A stretch of DNA of 64,000 bases, from NCBI RefSeq assembly GCF_009931115.1, contig NZ_CP047491.1, positions 1,020,001 to 1,084,000 on the forward strand, written 5' to 3'. The stretch is from Microbulbifer hydrolyticus (GTDB lineage Bacteria; Pseudomonadota; Gammaproteobacteria; Pseudomonadales; Cellvibrionaceae). Below the pieces are notes generated by a model. The model saw only the letters and a program-made list of their open reading frames with translations. It had not been told where the DNA came from and searched no databases. The first letter of the stretch is position 1; every line of letters begins with the position of its first letter. The position numbers were made by a program, and so were the translations under genes. Shown piece after piece: positions 47,059 through 56,218 of this stretch.

Positions 47059-48624
47059 TCAGGATTTATTGGCGCTGTTAATTTTTTCCGCGCACTCGAT
47101 GGTAACGACCGGCGACTCTGCCGATGGATCCACCACAAGCTCCTGGCGCACATCACGGTAGCCGTGACGGGTGCCGATTACGGTGTAACGCCCAGGTTTC
47201 AGCGCAATTTCCCGTTCGGAGAAATTCCCCAGCTTTCCCACGTGGTAGATGGTCACGTTGGTGCTTGCGTCGGACTGCAACAACACCGTAATGGGAATCA
47301 GGGATTGGGTAATTGCGGATTCCAGCTGCTCGATCTGCCCCTGTAGGCGAGGTGTTTCAGCCTTGAGCGCGCGTGCATCGGCCAGTACCTTCCGCGCGTA
47401 TTGGTTGCGCTTGCTTTGCCCAAGTGTGAGCGGGTCGTCGAGCAACTCCTGCAATTGATCGTCCAGTTTTGCGCGGGCTTCAGAACGGGCCTTGCCGGTC
47501 AGCGCCGAGACCAGGCTGCTGTCCTGGGAGACCAGCTTGCGGTACGTTTCCGCAGCCTGGTGCCACTGTTCTTTTTTCTCGCTCTGCGCGGCGCTCGCAA
47601 ACAGGCGGTCGATACGTGCCTGGGCGATGCGATTTTCCGCCTGCTTGATTCCGACTCCCGGATCAACGGCATCCGGCTTCAGTTTAGCGGCCTTCATGAA
47701 AAGGGACTTGGCCTTGTCGAATTCACCACCGGCAATGGATGCGTAGCCGGCGGACATGGCCTCACTGTAATCCCGCTCGAGGATTGCGGCGTTCACTTCG
47801 GGCAGCAGCGCCTTGGCGGGTTCTGTTTCCGGGTCCAGGCTCAAGGCCTTTTCCAGCTCCGCCTTGGCAGTATCCAGAGTATTTTCCGAGAAGGCTTCCT
47901 TGCCGGCGGTGAAATGCGGCCATACCTCCGGCAACAGTTCAGCGCGGGCCTTGCCTTTTACGCCACGGGGGTGGTCTTCGGAAATGGTAAGTGCGAGATC
48001 GAATGCCTTGCGGGCCGCGTCTGCATTGCCGGCATTCAGTGCCGTGTGACCTTCTGCCAGATGCTGTTCAATGCGTTCAGGAATACTGTCACGCAACTGC
48101 TGCATGCCGGTCAGAGCCAGACGGTACTGCTCCAGCGCCTGCATGAACTTGCGCTGGCGATAAATTCCGTCGGCTTCTTCGGCCAGCGTACGAGCGGCAA
48201 AGTATTCCTCTGCCGCCCAGATTTCTACTTTTCGCTCCAGCAGTTCTTCCTGTAACTGCAGAATTTCCTGCAAAACCTGTTGCACTTCGCGGCGTTGTGC
48301 GGTGATTTCTGCGTCTGTGTAGGGGGACTCCTGAATTTTCTTGGCGGCGGCAGGGGGGCTGCTGGTCTCGCTCGACTTGGTGATCTGAGGCACCACCGGT
48401 TTTTCCACCATCTGCGGCAATACCCAGAATACCCCCACGAGTGCTGCCAGCATACCGCTGCCGAGGAGGATCGGGAGCAGTTTACTGTCGCGCTTGAGCT
48501 TCTGGTCTGGTTGAGAGCCTGAATGTTTTCCGTCGGGGTTCCCTCCTGAGGGGGCGCCCCCGAAAGAAAAATCGGCGGGCTGGATGACGGTTTGTTCTTT
48601 CGACGATGATTCGCGGTGTTGCAT
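47059..48624 (-). CDS. Membrane-anchored helical-repeat protein with C-terminal PEGA-like domain
   Basis: A protein of about 521 residues. Start chosen at ATG 48624; the frame is open to 48699. Gly/Ser-rich cytoplasmic N-terminus, a membrane helix (LLPILLGSGMLAALVGVFWVLPQM, about residues 70-95), a long TPR-like/coiled region (about 120-430, for example KAFDLALTISEDHPRG and AEFDKAKSLFMKAAKLKPDA-type repeats), and a C-terminal beta domain (NVTIYHVGKLGNFSEREIAL, LKPGRYTVIGTRHGYRDV) of the PEGA type. Topology and PEGA link it to the SUMF/PEGA protein downstream. Confidence 0.78.
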   Translation of the reverse strand: MQHRESSSKEQTVIQPADFSFGGAPSGGNPDGKHSGSQPDQKLKRDSKLLPILLGSGMLAALVGVFWVLPQMVEKPVVPQITKSSETSSPPAAAKKIQESPYTDAEITAQRREVQQVLQEILQLQEELLERKVEIWAAEEYFAARTLAEEADGIYRQRKFMQALEQYRLALTGMQQLRDSIPERIEQHLAEGHTALNAGNADAARKAFDLALTISEDHPRGVKGKARAELLPEVWPHFTAGKEAFSENTLDTAKAELEKALSLDPETEPAKALLPEVNAAILERDYSEAMSAGYASIAGGEFDKAKSLFMKAAKLKPDAVDPGVGIKQAENRIAQARIDRLFASAAQSEKKEQWHQAAETYRKLVSQDSSLVSALTGKARSEARAKLDDQLQELLDDPLTLGQSKRNQYARKVLADARALKAETPRLQGQIEQLESAITQSLIPITVLLQSDASTNVTIYHVGKLGNFSEREIALKPGRYTVIGTRHGYRDVRQELVVDPSAESPVVTIECAEKINSANKS

Positions 48625-48724
48625 GATTTTCCCGCTATGTTTCGCTGTTATTTTCACTAGCCGGACTTCGCAGGCTTGGGGCCGCGAAGGCCGGCGCAAT
48701 TATTTCCGATGGATAGCTGGCGAT

Positions 48725-49921
48725 TTAAATATCGCTCATGCCACCGGTTTCCACCTGGTAAATTTCCTTAAGTAGTTCGCGCCATTGGCGATACTGGTTT
48801 TCCACCGAACCGGACAGGGTCACGGTACGGTCTTCCAGCTCGACGATACGGGGTTCCACCTCGGCTTCCATGGAGTCCCCCAGTTCCTGGAGTGCTTCAA
48901 TGTGCATCTTGGCTTCCGAGCGGCGGTCAAAGCCGCTTTTTACCAGGTAGCCGCCACCGGCCACCGCTACATTACCCGCCTGACGCGCGGCACCGCCGCC
49001 GGCGCCAGCGGCGGCAATGCCACCGACAATCGCTGCAACGCCCATGATGGTGTTGTTGCGTGCCTTGCGCTTCAGCTCGCGCATCTGCTTCACTTCTTCA
49101 TAGCTCATGGCACGCCACTCCTGGTAGGGCGTTTCCATGGTCTTTACAAAGGTGTCGTAGTAGCCCTGCAAGGTATCGACGAACAGGTAATCCCGTTCGC
49201 GTATCTGACGTACGCGCATCAGCATAGGATCGTTGTCAGCCGGCAGGGCCGTAAGCTGGTAGAGCCCGGCTTCATCCTGCACCAGATAGCGATCAAACGC
49301 CCCGGGTGAAAAACTGCGCGCAAACTTGATTTCGGAAATGGTGCGCAGCTCGGCGATGTAGTTATTTGACAGCCGCTGCCGATACGTCAGCATGTCGTTC
49401 GAGATGCGGTTGTAGATCCCCTGGAAAGCATCGCCTTCGGTGGGGTGTTTACGGTCGTACGCGTAGTGGGACGCCTGCTCGGTATATTGTTTGGTAAACC
49501 AGACTTGCCCGCGGGAGTCCGTTACGGTCACATCCACGGTCAGCGTCTCGCCGTCGGATTGCACAATGGTGCCCGTTACGGTGACATCAATATTGGTGCG
49601 CTGACTGGGGATTACCCGGACCGCACCCCAGCCCTGGCTTGATTGCAGTGCATCGGCGAGGGTTACCGCAATATAGCGGGATTCGGCACGCCGCAATTCA
49701 GGGAATACCAGCTCGTCCTCTTCTGGCTCGTCTTCCTGTTCCAGGCCGGCATTGAACTGCACGATGCCCACATCCAGAAGCCGGTTTTCCGCGATGGATT
49801 TGTCTTCCACGGTAAGTGGTGTGTAGGCAGTGGTGCGTACATCGGTGGTGGTGCAGCCTGCCAGTACCAGCAGGCTCAGCAGCAAAGTGCACAGGGTTGT
49901 GCGTGTGTGCGAGAAAAACAT
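48725..49921 (-). CDS. Lipoprotein with CsgG-like N-terminal domain
   Basis: A 398-residue lipoprotein (signal peptide with lipobox VLAGC, Cys23). The N-terminal mature part has the pattern NRLLDVGIVQFNAGLE ... RYIAVTLADALQSSQGWGAVRVIPS ... VDVTVTGTIVQSDGE, the layout of CsgG-like/outer-membrane assembly lipoproteins (family relation is by pattern only). A Gly/Ala-rich hydrophobic stretch (IMGVAAIVGGIAAAGAGGG) near residue 295 could insert in a membrane. The tail is helical. Twenty-seven or so bases of spacing to neighbours support cotranscription. Confidence 0.68.
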   Translation of the reverse strand: MFFSHTRTTLCTLLLSLLVLAGCTTTDVRTTAYTPLTVEDKSIAENRLLDVGIVQFNAGLEQEDEPEEDELVFPELRRAESRYIAVTLADALQSSQGWGAVRVIPSQRTNIDVTVTGTIVQSDGETLTVDVTVTDSRGQVWFTKQYTEQASHYAYDRKHPTEGDAFQGIYNRISNDMLTYRQRLSNNYIAELRTISEIKFARSFSPGAFDRYLVQDEAGLYQLTALPADNDPMLMRVRQIRERDYLFVDTLQGYYDTFVKTMETPYQEWRAMSYEEVKQMRELKRKARNNTIMGVAAIVGGIAAAGAGGGAARQAGNVAVAGGGYLVKSGFDRRSEAKMHIEALQELGDSMEAEVEPRIVELEDRTVTLSGSVENQYRQWRELLKEIYQVETGGMSDI

Positions 49922-49951
49922 ATCACTACTCTCCCTGATGAATGCTCATCT

Positions 49952-51322
49952 TCATTTCTGTGATTTTTTATATTTCCGATATTCTTCCCAGAGCCGCTCT
50001 TGCAATTCCGGGTCGGATTCGCGAATAGCGGCTTCTCGGATCTGCCTTGCTACTACGTCGTCATCATCACCAGTGGGAACATCCGCTGGCACCACCGACG
50101 CGCTATTGGTGTGGTTGTATTCGCCTTTGCGACCTTTGGTAGGTAGTCCCGGGCCTGTTGCCTGGCCGCTGGAGTTGTTCTGCTCGGGCCCACTGCCGCC
50201 TTCACCGCCGCCGGGCGGCGGCGGTGCTGGGAGTTCGGCTTCCGCTGACTGGATCAGATCTTCCAGGGACTCTCCGGGTGGTACTTCATCTTCCGCCGCT
50301 GCCTGTTCTTCGGCCGAGGCCGGGCGGTTACGTACATAATCCCGCTCGCGCAGAATCATGCCGTCGTAACTGGCCATGGTGGATTCAAATTGGCCCTCCA
50401 GTTCCGCTACGCGCTCTGCTGCACTGACCGGTGCCTCATTCGGAGCGGGGCTGCCACCACCACCGGGTTGCCCGCCGGCGGAGGCACTGGCCTGGCCGCC
50501 ACTCTGGCCTCCACTCTGGCCTCCACTCTGTGCGCTACTCGCTTGAGCACTGCTGGAAGGAGAGCTACTCGAAGGTGAGCTGCTGGAAGCGCTACTTGGC
50601 GAACTGCTGGATGCACTGGCAGATGCGCTACTGGCTGAAGAGCTGCTGCTCGCAGACGCGCTGCTACTGGACGAAGAACTGCTGGAAGAGCTGGATGAAG
50701 AGCTACTTGCCGTTTTTTCTTCCTCGGAAAAATCGATCTCATCCGGTGGCTCACCCTCGCTATTGGATGATGGGTCCGGTGGCATGCGGGAATCTTCCGG
50801 GCGGCGGTCGGAGTCGCTGTACACGGGGGTCGATGGATTGCGGCTGGCAGTAGGATCCTCTGCGCTACTGCTGGATGAGCGTGAGCGCCGATCAGATTCC
50901 TCCCCGCTATTCGAAGCGGTGCTGCTCTCCTGGCTTGAGCGGTCCGCCGACTCGATGCTGGGAAATGACGTGTTCGGCTGGGCCTGGCTACTGGAGGTCG
51001 ATACGCTCGGGCTGCGGCTGCTACTCGGAGAGCTCGGCGATGGCATGCTGCTCGCGGTCGACGGGCTCGATTTGGATTGGCTCGAAGATGAACTCGACGA
51101 TTGCGACTGTGACTGCGATTGCGATGAGCTCGACGCGCTCGACTGCGATTTTTGCTGTGGCTGCGCAGGAGGCTGCTGCTGCGTCTGCTGGTTTTTACAA
51201 CCGCTGATTACTGCGGCCAGTACCACAATCGATGCCAGGGATTGCAAGCGCAAACCGATGGGCTTCTGTTCCGGTGTCTCGGCTTTGTGCGTAAAGCGTT
51301 GTGCGATCTTCCGTAATACCAT
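49952..51322 (-). CDS. Serine-rich low-complexity lipoprotein
   Basis: A 456-residue protein with a lipobox (LASIVVLAAVISGC, Cys42) after a longer-than-usual basic N-region; the start has AGGAG at good distance. Two Ser-rich tracts (about 60-100 and 205-260, with short SSSSSSS runs), then SGGQ repeats, then an acidic, helical C-terminus (EEYRKYKKSQK end). The poly-Ser resembles linkers in carbohydrate-active enzymes of cellulose-degrading Cellvibrionales, but no catalytic or binding module is seen. Probably a disordered envelope tether. Confidence 0.75.
   Translation of the reverse strand: MVLRKIAQRFTHKAETPEQKPIGLRLQSLASIVVLAAVISGCKNQQTQQQPPAQPQQKSQSSASSSSQSQSQSQSSSSSSSQSKSSPSTASSMPSPSSPSSSRSPSVSTSSSQAQPNTSFPSIESADRSSQESSTASNSGEESDRRSRSSSSSAEDPTASRNPSTPVYSDSDRRPEDSRMPPDPSSNSEGEPPDEIDFSEEEKTASSSSSSSSSSSSSSSSASASSSSSASSASASASSSSPSSASSSSPSSSSPSSSAQASSAQSGGQSGGQSGGQASASAGGQPGGGGSPAPNEAPVSAAERVAELEGQFESTMASYDGMILRERDYVRNRPASAEEQAAAEDEVPPGESLEDLIQSAEAELPAPPPPGGGEGGSGPEQNNSSGQATGPGLPTKGRKGEYNHTNSASVVPADVPTGDDDDVVARQIREAAIRESDPELQERLWEEYRKYKKSQK
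50490..50710 (-). repeat. Low-complexity Ser-codon tract with tandem SGGQ repeat
   Basis: Within the serine-rich gene, the DNA is rich in agc/tcc-type Ser codons in irregular 6-9 base periodicities. A short tandem repeat (ctggcctccactctggcctcc on the plus strand, near 50510-50525) encodes SGGQ. Such tracts expand and contract easily, so length may vary between strains. Confidence 0.7.
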
Positions 51323-51551
51323 GAGCTATCTCCTGATGCGTTCGCGGGCCGCGGCGAAATCGCGGCGGCCCGTTTGCTCCTTGTCTGTTCGACAGTTTTC
51401 TTCCGCTGGGGTTTGCCCGGCAAAAACATTCATATGCCAGTATTTAACCCGTTTTCGTTTGCCGGTTAACGGGCGTGCAATCCACCTACAGAGTCAAACC
51501 AACCTCGCTACATCAGTCGAACACTATTCGTCTTTTTCCCTTTCGCTTTCT

Positions 51552-52862
51552 TCAGTCAAAAACAAATCTCTGCACGATGCCGGTCGTGTCAACCGGTTCG
51601 CCGTCTTCAAACCGCGGGCGGAACTTGGCCCGCTTAAGGACGTTGCGCACCCGCGACCGGATGCTCACTTTGTCTTCCGGCTTGGCGCTTAAAATCTGTA
51701 TGTTGCGCGCTTTTCCGAATGCGGTGACGTCGTAGGAGACGGTTACATAGGAATTAGCCAGCGCTTCGCGGTCTTCATCCAGTAGCGGTAGCGCGGGTAA
51801 CGCGGCAGGGCGACCAAAAATTTCTTCGATCTCCTGGTTTGTAGCGCCGTTGTCCCACAGTGCCTGGTACGCTTCACCGTAAGTTTCCCGGGCGGAGTGC
51901 CACTTGTTGAACATCATGTACCAGTCACCCAACTCGACTTTGGCCTTGGCGGAGGCTGCCGGCGGTGATGCCGGGTTTTTCTGGTAAACGTCCATGATTT
52001 TCGTAATCGCAGTTTTACCGGAACTGAAGCTGTTCATGCGGTAGTGGTCCAGCTGCGCGCGTCGTTCCGGGTCCGCGCTACCGCCGCCGCCGAAGCTGGT
52101 ATTGATGACAATGGCTTCCTGGGGCTCGCCGGAGTAGGTGGCGAGGTAATAGTTTGTTGCTTTGAGGCCACGGAGTGCCTCTACCAGCCGCAGGTCATTG
52201 GCGCCAAAGTTCTGGGAGATTATGTCCACGGCGAGCGCATACATATTAGTGGCATTGATCAGGTGCTCGAACAGGGTCGCCCCTTTTTCATCGATATACG
52301 CCTGCAGATGCCAGTTGCTCAGCTGGTTGATGATCGGGAGCATGCGCGGGTCTTTTTCCCCGTAGTTTTTTGCATGCAGCCAGAACAGGTATTCGTGGTT
52401 GTCGTTGGCCTCTTCCCACTGGTTGAGCGCGATCTGGCTTTCGATCATGCGCTCGATCATCGGTACCTGGTTCAGGGAGTAAAGCCCTTCATTGACGCGA
52501 TTGATCAGCATCGCGCGGCGAAATTCCGAGATGGCCTCTTCGTGCGCGCCGCTGCGTTGCAGCGCACTGCCAAGGCCCAATAGTTGTTCATCAATTCCCG
52601 CACCGTAGGCGCCATACTCGGCTTCCATTTCTTCGATACGTAGACGGTAGTCATCGGCTGCTTTCGATGGGCGCAGCTGTCGCTTGGGTTTTTCCAGTGG
52701 TTTTGATGCCGCTTCGATATAAGCCGCTGGAGGAGCCTTGGCATTGTTTAGGGCAGAGTCGAGCGCGGAGGCTTCCTCCGCTGCAACAGAGCCACACAGC
52801 AGAGCTGAGGCTGTAAACATCAAGCCGATAGCAATTACGTTGCTGGTATCTGTCTGTGTCAC
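51552..52862 (-). CDS. TPR-like periplasmic protein with TonB_C-like end
   Basis: A protein of about 436 residues. GTG 52862 is chosen because it gives a signal peptide (SNVIAIGLMFTASALLCGSVAA) and GGAAGTGG upstream; the longer frame to 52955 is Arg/Pro-rich. Residues about 60-330 are helical repeats (LGLGSALQRSGAHEEAISEFRRA, KAKVELGDWYMMFNKWHSARETY) typical of TPR or Sel1 proteins. The last 65 residues (YVTVSYDVTAFGKARNIQIL, VRNVLKRAKFRPRFEDGEPV) follow the TonB_C pattern. It is the first gene of the cluster. Function unknown. Confidence 0.75.
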   Translation of the reverse strand: MTQTDTSNVIAIGLMFTASALLCGSVAAEEASALDSALNNAKAPPAAYIEAASKPLEKPKRQLRPSKAADDYRLRIEEMEAEYGAYGAGIDEQLLGLGSALQRSGAHEEAISEFRRAMLINRVNEGLYSLNQVPMIERMIESQIALNQWEEANDNHEYLFWLHAKNYGEKDPRMLPIINQLSNWHLQAYIDEKGATLFEHLINATNMYALAVDIISQNFGANDLRLVEALRGLKATNYYLATYSGEPQEAIVINTSFGGGGSADPERRAQLDHYRMNSFSSGKTAITKIMDVYQKNPASPPAASAKAKVELGDWYMMFNKWHSARETYGEAYQALWDNGATNQEIEEIFGRPAALPALPLLDEDREALANSYVTVSYDVTAFGKARNIQILSAKPEDKVSIRSRVRNVLKRAKFRPRFEDGEPVDTTGIVQRFVFD

Positions 52863-53623
52863 GGTTGAACCACTTCCATTCCAAGTTATGCCTGACCCGC
52901 CCGCCGTTGCTGGGCAACTGGGCTGGCGAGCGCGAAATCCGTACGGCCGGGTCACCGGCCCGCAGACACGTGTGTGGCTGCGGCGATGCCTGTCGCGCGG
53001 AACTTCTCTCCCTGAAGTGTGGTTCGTTCACTTTCCTGCCGGGTTCCCGGTGTGTTGTATCGGTACTGGACTTTGGTGTCGCCGGAGGTTCTCAAGCCGC
53101 AAAATTGGCATTGCGATCCCTTGCATTTGGCGTTCACCGTCCATGTATTTTCAGTATAGCCAACGATTTTTCGCCCCTTGCTTCCCCGGGTAGGGTGGGG
53201 CGCCACAGTGGAGTAAACCTTTTTTGGTGCTTCAGAAAGGGAGCCGTAACGGCGACCTGTTCAGGGGTTTAATGAGTCTGGCAGCCGAGAAAAAAGTGGC
53301 GAGGACATCTCACAAAACCCGGTGCCAATAATTTGGGGGCGAAAATAAATTCTGACGGCTCCGGGCTCCTGGAGGTCGAGTTGCGGACTAGTTTGTCGGG
53401 TGAGGCAACGCAGAGGCGGTGGCTGGCAAAACTGCGCGAGCGGAGGCGCGGGGTACACCCGAATTGTGACGGGGGGATGATTTTTGTCCTAAAAAGTTCG
53501 CTGTAGGCGATTGCTTATTGCGCTAAATGGTGTTGATACGGTGAGCATGTTTGGAAAGGTCGCCGAATGGGGCCATAATCCGCACATTATATGGAACCTG
53601 TGTACTTTCACTGGGAGCGCTTT
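52863..53623. other. Divergent intergenic region, vWA/ExbB cluster / ilvE
   Basis: A 761-base gap, the largest in the window. It must hold the promoter of the long minus-strand cluster and that of ilvE. A weak promoter for ilvE is TTGCTT (53511-53516) and TGATAC (53534-53539), 17 bases apart. No ORF with family features; short ORFs here look random. Confidence 0.45.
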
Positions 53624-54688
53624 GTGAGCATAAAAATACAACCTGAAGCCATCACGAGCCTGCGGGGATTTGAGATACCGGAACGTCTGGGCTTTGGCAC
53701 CGTCATGGCTCCCGTCATGTTCCGCGCCCGCTATCAGGACGGCCGCTGGAGCGACGGGGAGCTGGTTCCCTATGGCCCACTGGCGCTGGACCCGGCCGCC
53801 AAGGTGCTGCACTACGCTCAGTCCTGTTTCGAGGGGCTCAAAGCTTACCGCTGTGGCAATGGCGTGGGGTTGTTTCGGCCTGAGCGCAATGCGGCGCGTA
53901 TGGCACACTCGGCACGCCGCCTGTGTATGCCGCCGGTACCAGAGCCCCTGTTTCTGGATGCTGTACGTACGGTGGCGTCCCACTGTGCGACCCTGATTCC
54001 CGGCAACAGCGGTGAATCTCTGTACATTCGCCCTTTCTTGATCGGCACTCAACCAGATCTCGCGGTCACGGCCAGCCGGGCTTACGAGTTTTACGTGATT
54101 GCGAGCCCTTCCGAGGCGTACCACGCGGGCAATATGCGTCTATGGGTGGAACGCCAAGACAGCCGGGCCGCAGTGGGCGGTACCGGGGATGCGAAAGTTG
54201 GCGGTAACTACGCGGCCTCACTTCTAAGTATCGCCGGCCTGAAGGAGCGTGGTTACGACCAGTCACTCTGGCTCAACCCCGGTAATCGTCACACCATTGA
54301 TGAGCTGTCAGGGATGAACTTCTTCGCGGTCATGGATGGTGCCCTGCACACGCCGGCCCTGAACGGCTCCATCCTCGAGGGCGTCACCCGCGATTCCCTG
54401 CTTACCCTGGCGCGGGATTTGGGGCTCGAGGTCCATGAGCGGGAGATTGATATCGATGACCTGCTGGCTCTGGTCGCATCCGGCACGTGCACCGAAGCCT
54501 TTGCATGTGGCACGGCGGCGATTGTCAGCCCCATCAGCGAACTGGGCGATGGCGAACGGCGTTACCGTTTGAGCCAGGCACCGGGACCGGTAGCAGAGCA
54601 GCTGCGCCGCGCGTTACTGGATATCCAGGAGGGCAGGGCGGAAGACCGGTTCGACTGGATGCAAATGGTGCCGTTGGCAAGCGACTGA
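53624..54688 (+). CDS. ilvE: Branched-chain amino acid aminotransferase
   Basis: A 354-residue class IV PLP aminotransferase of the longer BCAT type, performing the last step of Leu/Ile/Val synthesis. The catalytic Lys191 is in GGTGDAKVGGNYAAS; other signatures are ALDPAAKVLHYAQSCFEGLKAY, LYIRPFLIGT, and IDELSGMNFFAV. GTG 53624 with GGGAG upstream is preferred over an ATG at 53591 that adds 11 residues. It stands alone; leuA at 3876 is the only related gene in the window. Confidence 0.94.
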   Translation: MSIKIQPEAITSLRGFEIPERLGFGTVMAPVMFRARYQDGRWSDGELVPYGPLALDPAAKVLHYAQSCFEGLKAYRCGNGVGLFRPERNAARMAHSARRLCMPPVPEPLFLDAVRTVASHCATLIPGNSGESLYIRPFLIGTQPDLAVTASRAYEFYVIASPSEAYHAGNMRLWVERQDSRAAVGGTGDAKVGGNYAASLLSIAGLKERGYDQSLWLNPGNRHTIDELSGMNFFAVMDGALHTPALNGSILEGVTRDSLLTLARDLGLEVHEREIDIDDLLALVASGTCTEAFACGTAAIVSPISELGDGERRYRLSQAPGPVAEQLRRALLDIQEGRAEDRFDWMQMVPLASD

Positions 54689-55172
54689 CGCGGCCTTTCT
54701 CGCAAGCGGAAAAAGTGCGGCGTGAATAGGTTCCGTCAAGCGGATAAAAACGCGGGTTTTCGCTGTTCGAGTGGTTAAGTAGCACTCAGATATTTGCGGT
54801 TGTTTCCTGGGGAAACGACCGCATTTTTATTTGCGCCTTTTGCCTCCTTTGCGTTGACTTGCATGACCGAGGTGTTACAACTTTATGGTGCTTTGAAAAC
54901 TGCCTGCTTACCTGTACAACCCGGTCAAAACAGCAGTATGCGAAGCTGGCACTCGCGCAATGCGTGGGTAATACGCAGCCGCGGAAGCGACATGCGTCAA
55001 CAATAAAAAAACTGGAACTTTTGGGAAAAGCCTTTGGCGGTATCCCTCACTTTGACAAGTAGTATCCAGATCAATTTGAGACACAGGAGTCGATTTGCGA
55101 CTGTGACTCCTTTAAAAGGCTCTCCCCTGCAGCCACAAGCTGTGAGGTTCCTCGTGAGTGAGGAGAACGGGA
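54689..55172. other. Intergenic region after ilvE
   Basis: A 484-base gap containing the strong terminator at 54795-54828. Beyond it I see no named element; a short ORF at 54794-55006 starts in the terminator and has no family features. Confidence 0.5.
54795..54828 (+). terminator. Rho-independent terminator after ilvE
   Basis: tgcggttgtttcc (54795-54807) pairs with ggaaacgaccgca (54811-54823), one wobble, with five Ts after it. Confidence 0.92.
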
Positions 55173-55775
55173 ATGCTGAATCATCTCTATGGCCTGATGG
55201 TGCAACCGCGCAGGCAGTGGCAGGAAATTGCTGGACTGTCTGAGAAAGGGCTCAACCGTCAGATTCCTTACGTTGTCATTCTGGCGCTGGTGCCGGCGCT
55301 GTGCTGGTATTTCGGCACGACGGAAGTCGGCTGGAATATCGGTAGTGGCGGTCAGGTACGCACGTTGACCAGTAACAGTGCCCTGTCACTGGTGGGCGTA
55401 TTTTATGTGACCATGATCCTTGCGGTGATTGCCGTGGGATATTTTATTCACTGGATGGCAAAAACGTACGGTGCCAAGTCCCACCCCATGAAGGGCATGG
55501 TCATTGCGGGTTTTACCGCAACCCCGATTTTTGTCGCTGGCGCCGCCGGCCTCTATCCAATTCTGTGGCTGGATATCCTTCTTGCCACGCTGGCAGTAGC
55601 CTACGCGGTGTACCTGCTGTATGTGGGTATTCCCATCGTTCTGAACGTAAATGAAGAGCGCGGGTTTCTGTTTGCCAGTGCCGTGGTCACGGCATGCCTG
55701 GTGATGGCCGTGGTGGTGATGGTAGGAACGGTGCTGTTCTGGAGTTACGTCGCTGCGCCAGTCTTCCAGCACTGA
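55173..55775 (+). CDS. Yip1 family membrane protein
   Basis: A 200-residue inner-membrane protein with about five hydrophobic segments. The opening MLNHLYGLMVQPRRQWQEI and the later motif VIAGFTATPIFVAGAAGLYP with YLLYVGIPIVLNVNEERG are typical of the bacterial Yip1 domain (DUF1282 and relatives). The physiological role of these proteins is not established. AGGAGA lies six bases before ATG 55173; a GTG at 55158 is an alternative. Single gene with its own terminator. Confidence 0.88.
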   Translation: MLNHLYGLMVQPRRQWQEIAGLSEKGLNRQIPYVVILALVPALCWYFGTTEVGWNIGSGGQVRTLTSNSALSLVGVFYVTMILAVIAVGYFIHWMAKTYGAKSHPMKGMVIAGFTATPIFVAGAAGLYPILWLDILLATLAVAYAVYLLYVGIPIVLNVNEERGFLFASAVVTACLVMAVVVMVGTVLFWSYVAAPVFQH

Positions 55776-55804
55776 CGCAAGCGCTAAACCACCGCTACTA
55801 AAAT

Positions 55805-55838
55805 GCCCACCCGCTATGCCAGCGGGTGGGCTTTTTTA
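55805..55838 (+). terminator. Rho-independent terminator after the Yip1-like gene
   Basis: gcccacccgct (55805-55815) pairs with agcgggtgggc (55821-55831), followed by six Ts. Confidence 0.95.
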
Positions 55839-56218
55839 TTGGCTGCAGTGAAAGCTCATGCCGGACCATAAATAACGTCCGCAGGAGATTGGGGCGGCCA
55901 GCCCGCAGGGTGGAGACCGTTCGGTCATCAATCCGCTGGTTAAAATGAGACAGATTTCCTTTTTATTCATTGCTGCATTTCTGGGCATTGGATACTATCC
56001 GGCCAACGGCAGTCGACAGTCTCCGCGCGCCCTAGTTGGTACATTCGTACCACTTGGGAATCTGCGAAACGATATGGTCACGGTTTCGCGCTGTTGCGCG
56101 GTTGAGTAGGGCTGCTGTGCGCCTCGTTTGGAGAGGGGCCGTTAGCGGGGTACCCCCCTGTACACAATAAATACAGATAAAATCGTCACAAAAACCAATA
56201 AGGAAAGCGGGAGATTCC
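55839..56218. other. Intergenic region before the beta-helix gene
   Basis: A 380-base region with no recognisable gene or operator. The sequence just before the start (aaggaaagcgggagattcc) supplies the ribosome-binding site of the following gene. Confidence 0.45.

Noticed and set aside
50763-51692. A 309-residue plus-strand ORF rich in Asp/Leu/Cys
   Set aside because: Antisense of Ser-rich codons in the lipoprotein gene; no signal peptide or domain, and the minus strand has a clean lipobox.
38452-52862. The ExbB/vWA cluster as a Zorya-type antiphage system
   Set aside because: Zorya pairs a MotA-like ZorA with a ZorB having an OmpA-like domain, plus helicase or nuclease effectors. Here the partners carry vWA domains, there is no helicase or nuclease, and many envelope lipoproteins are present.
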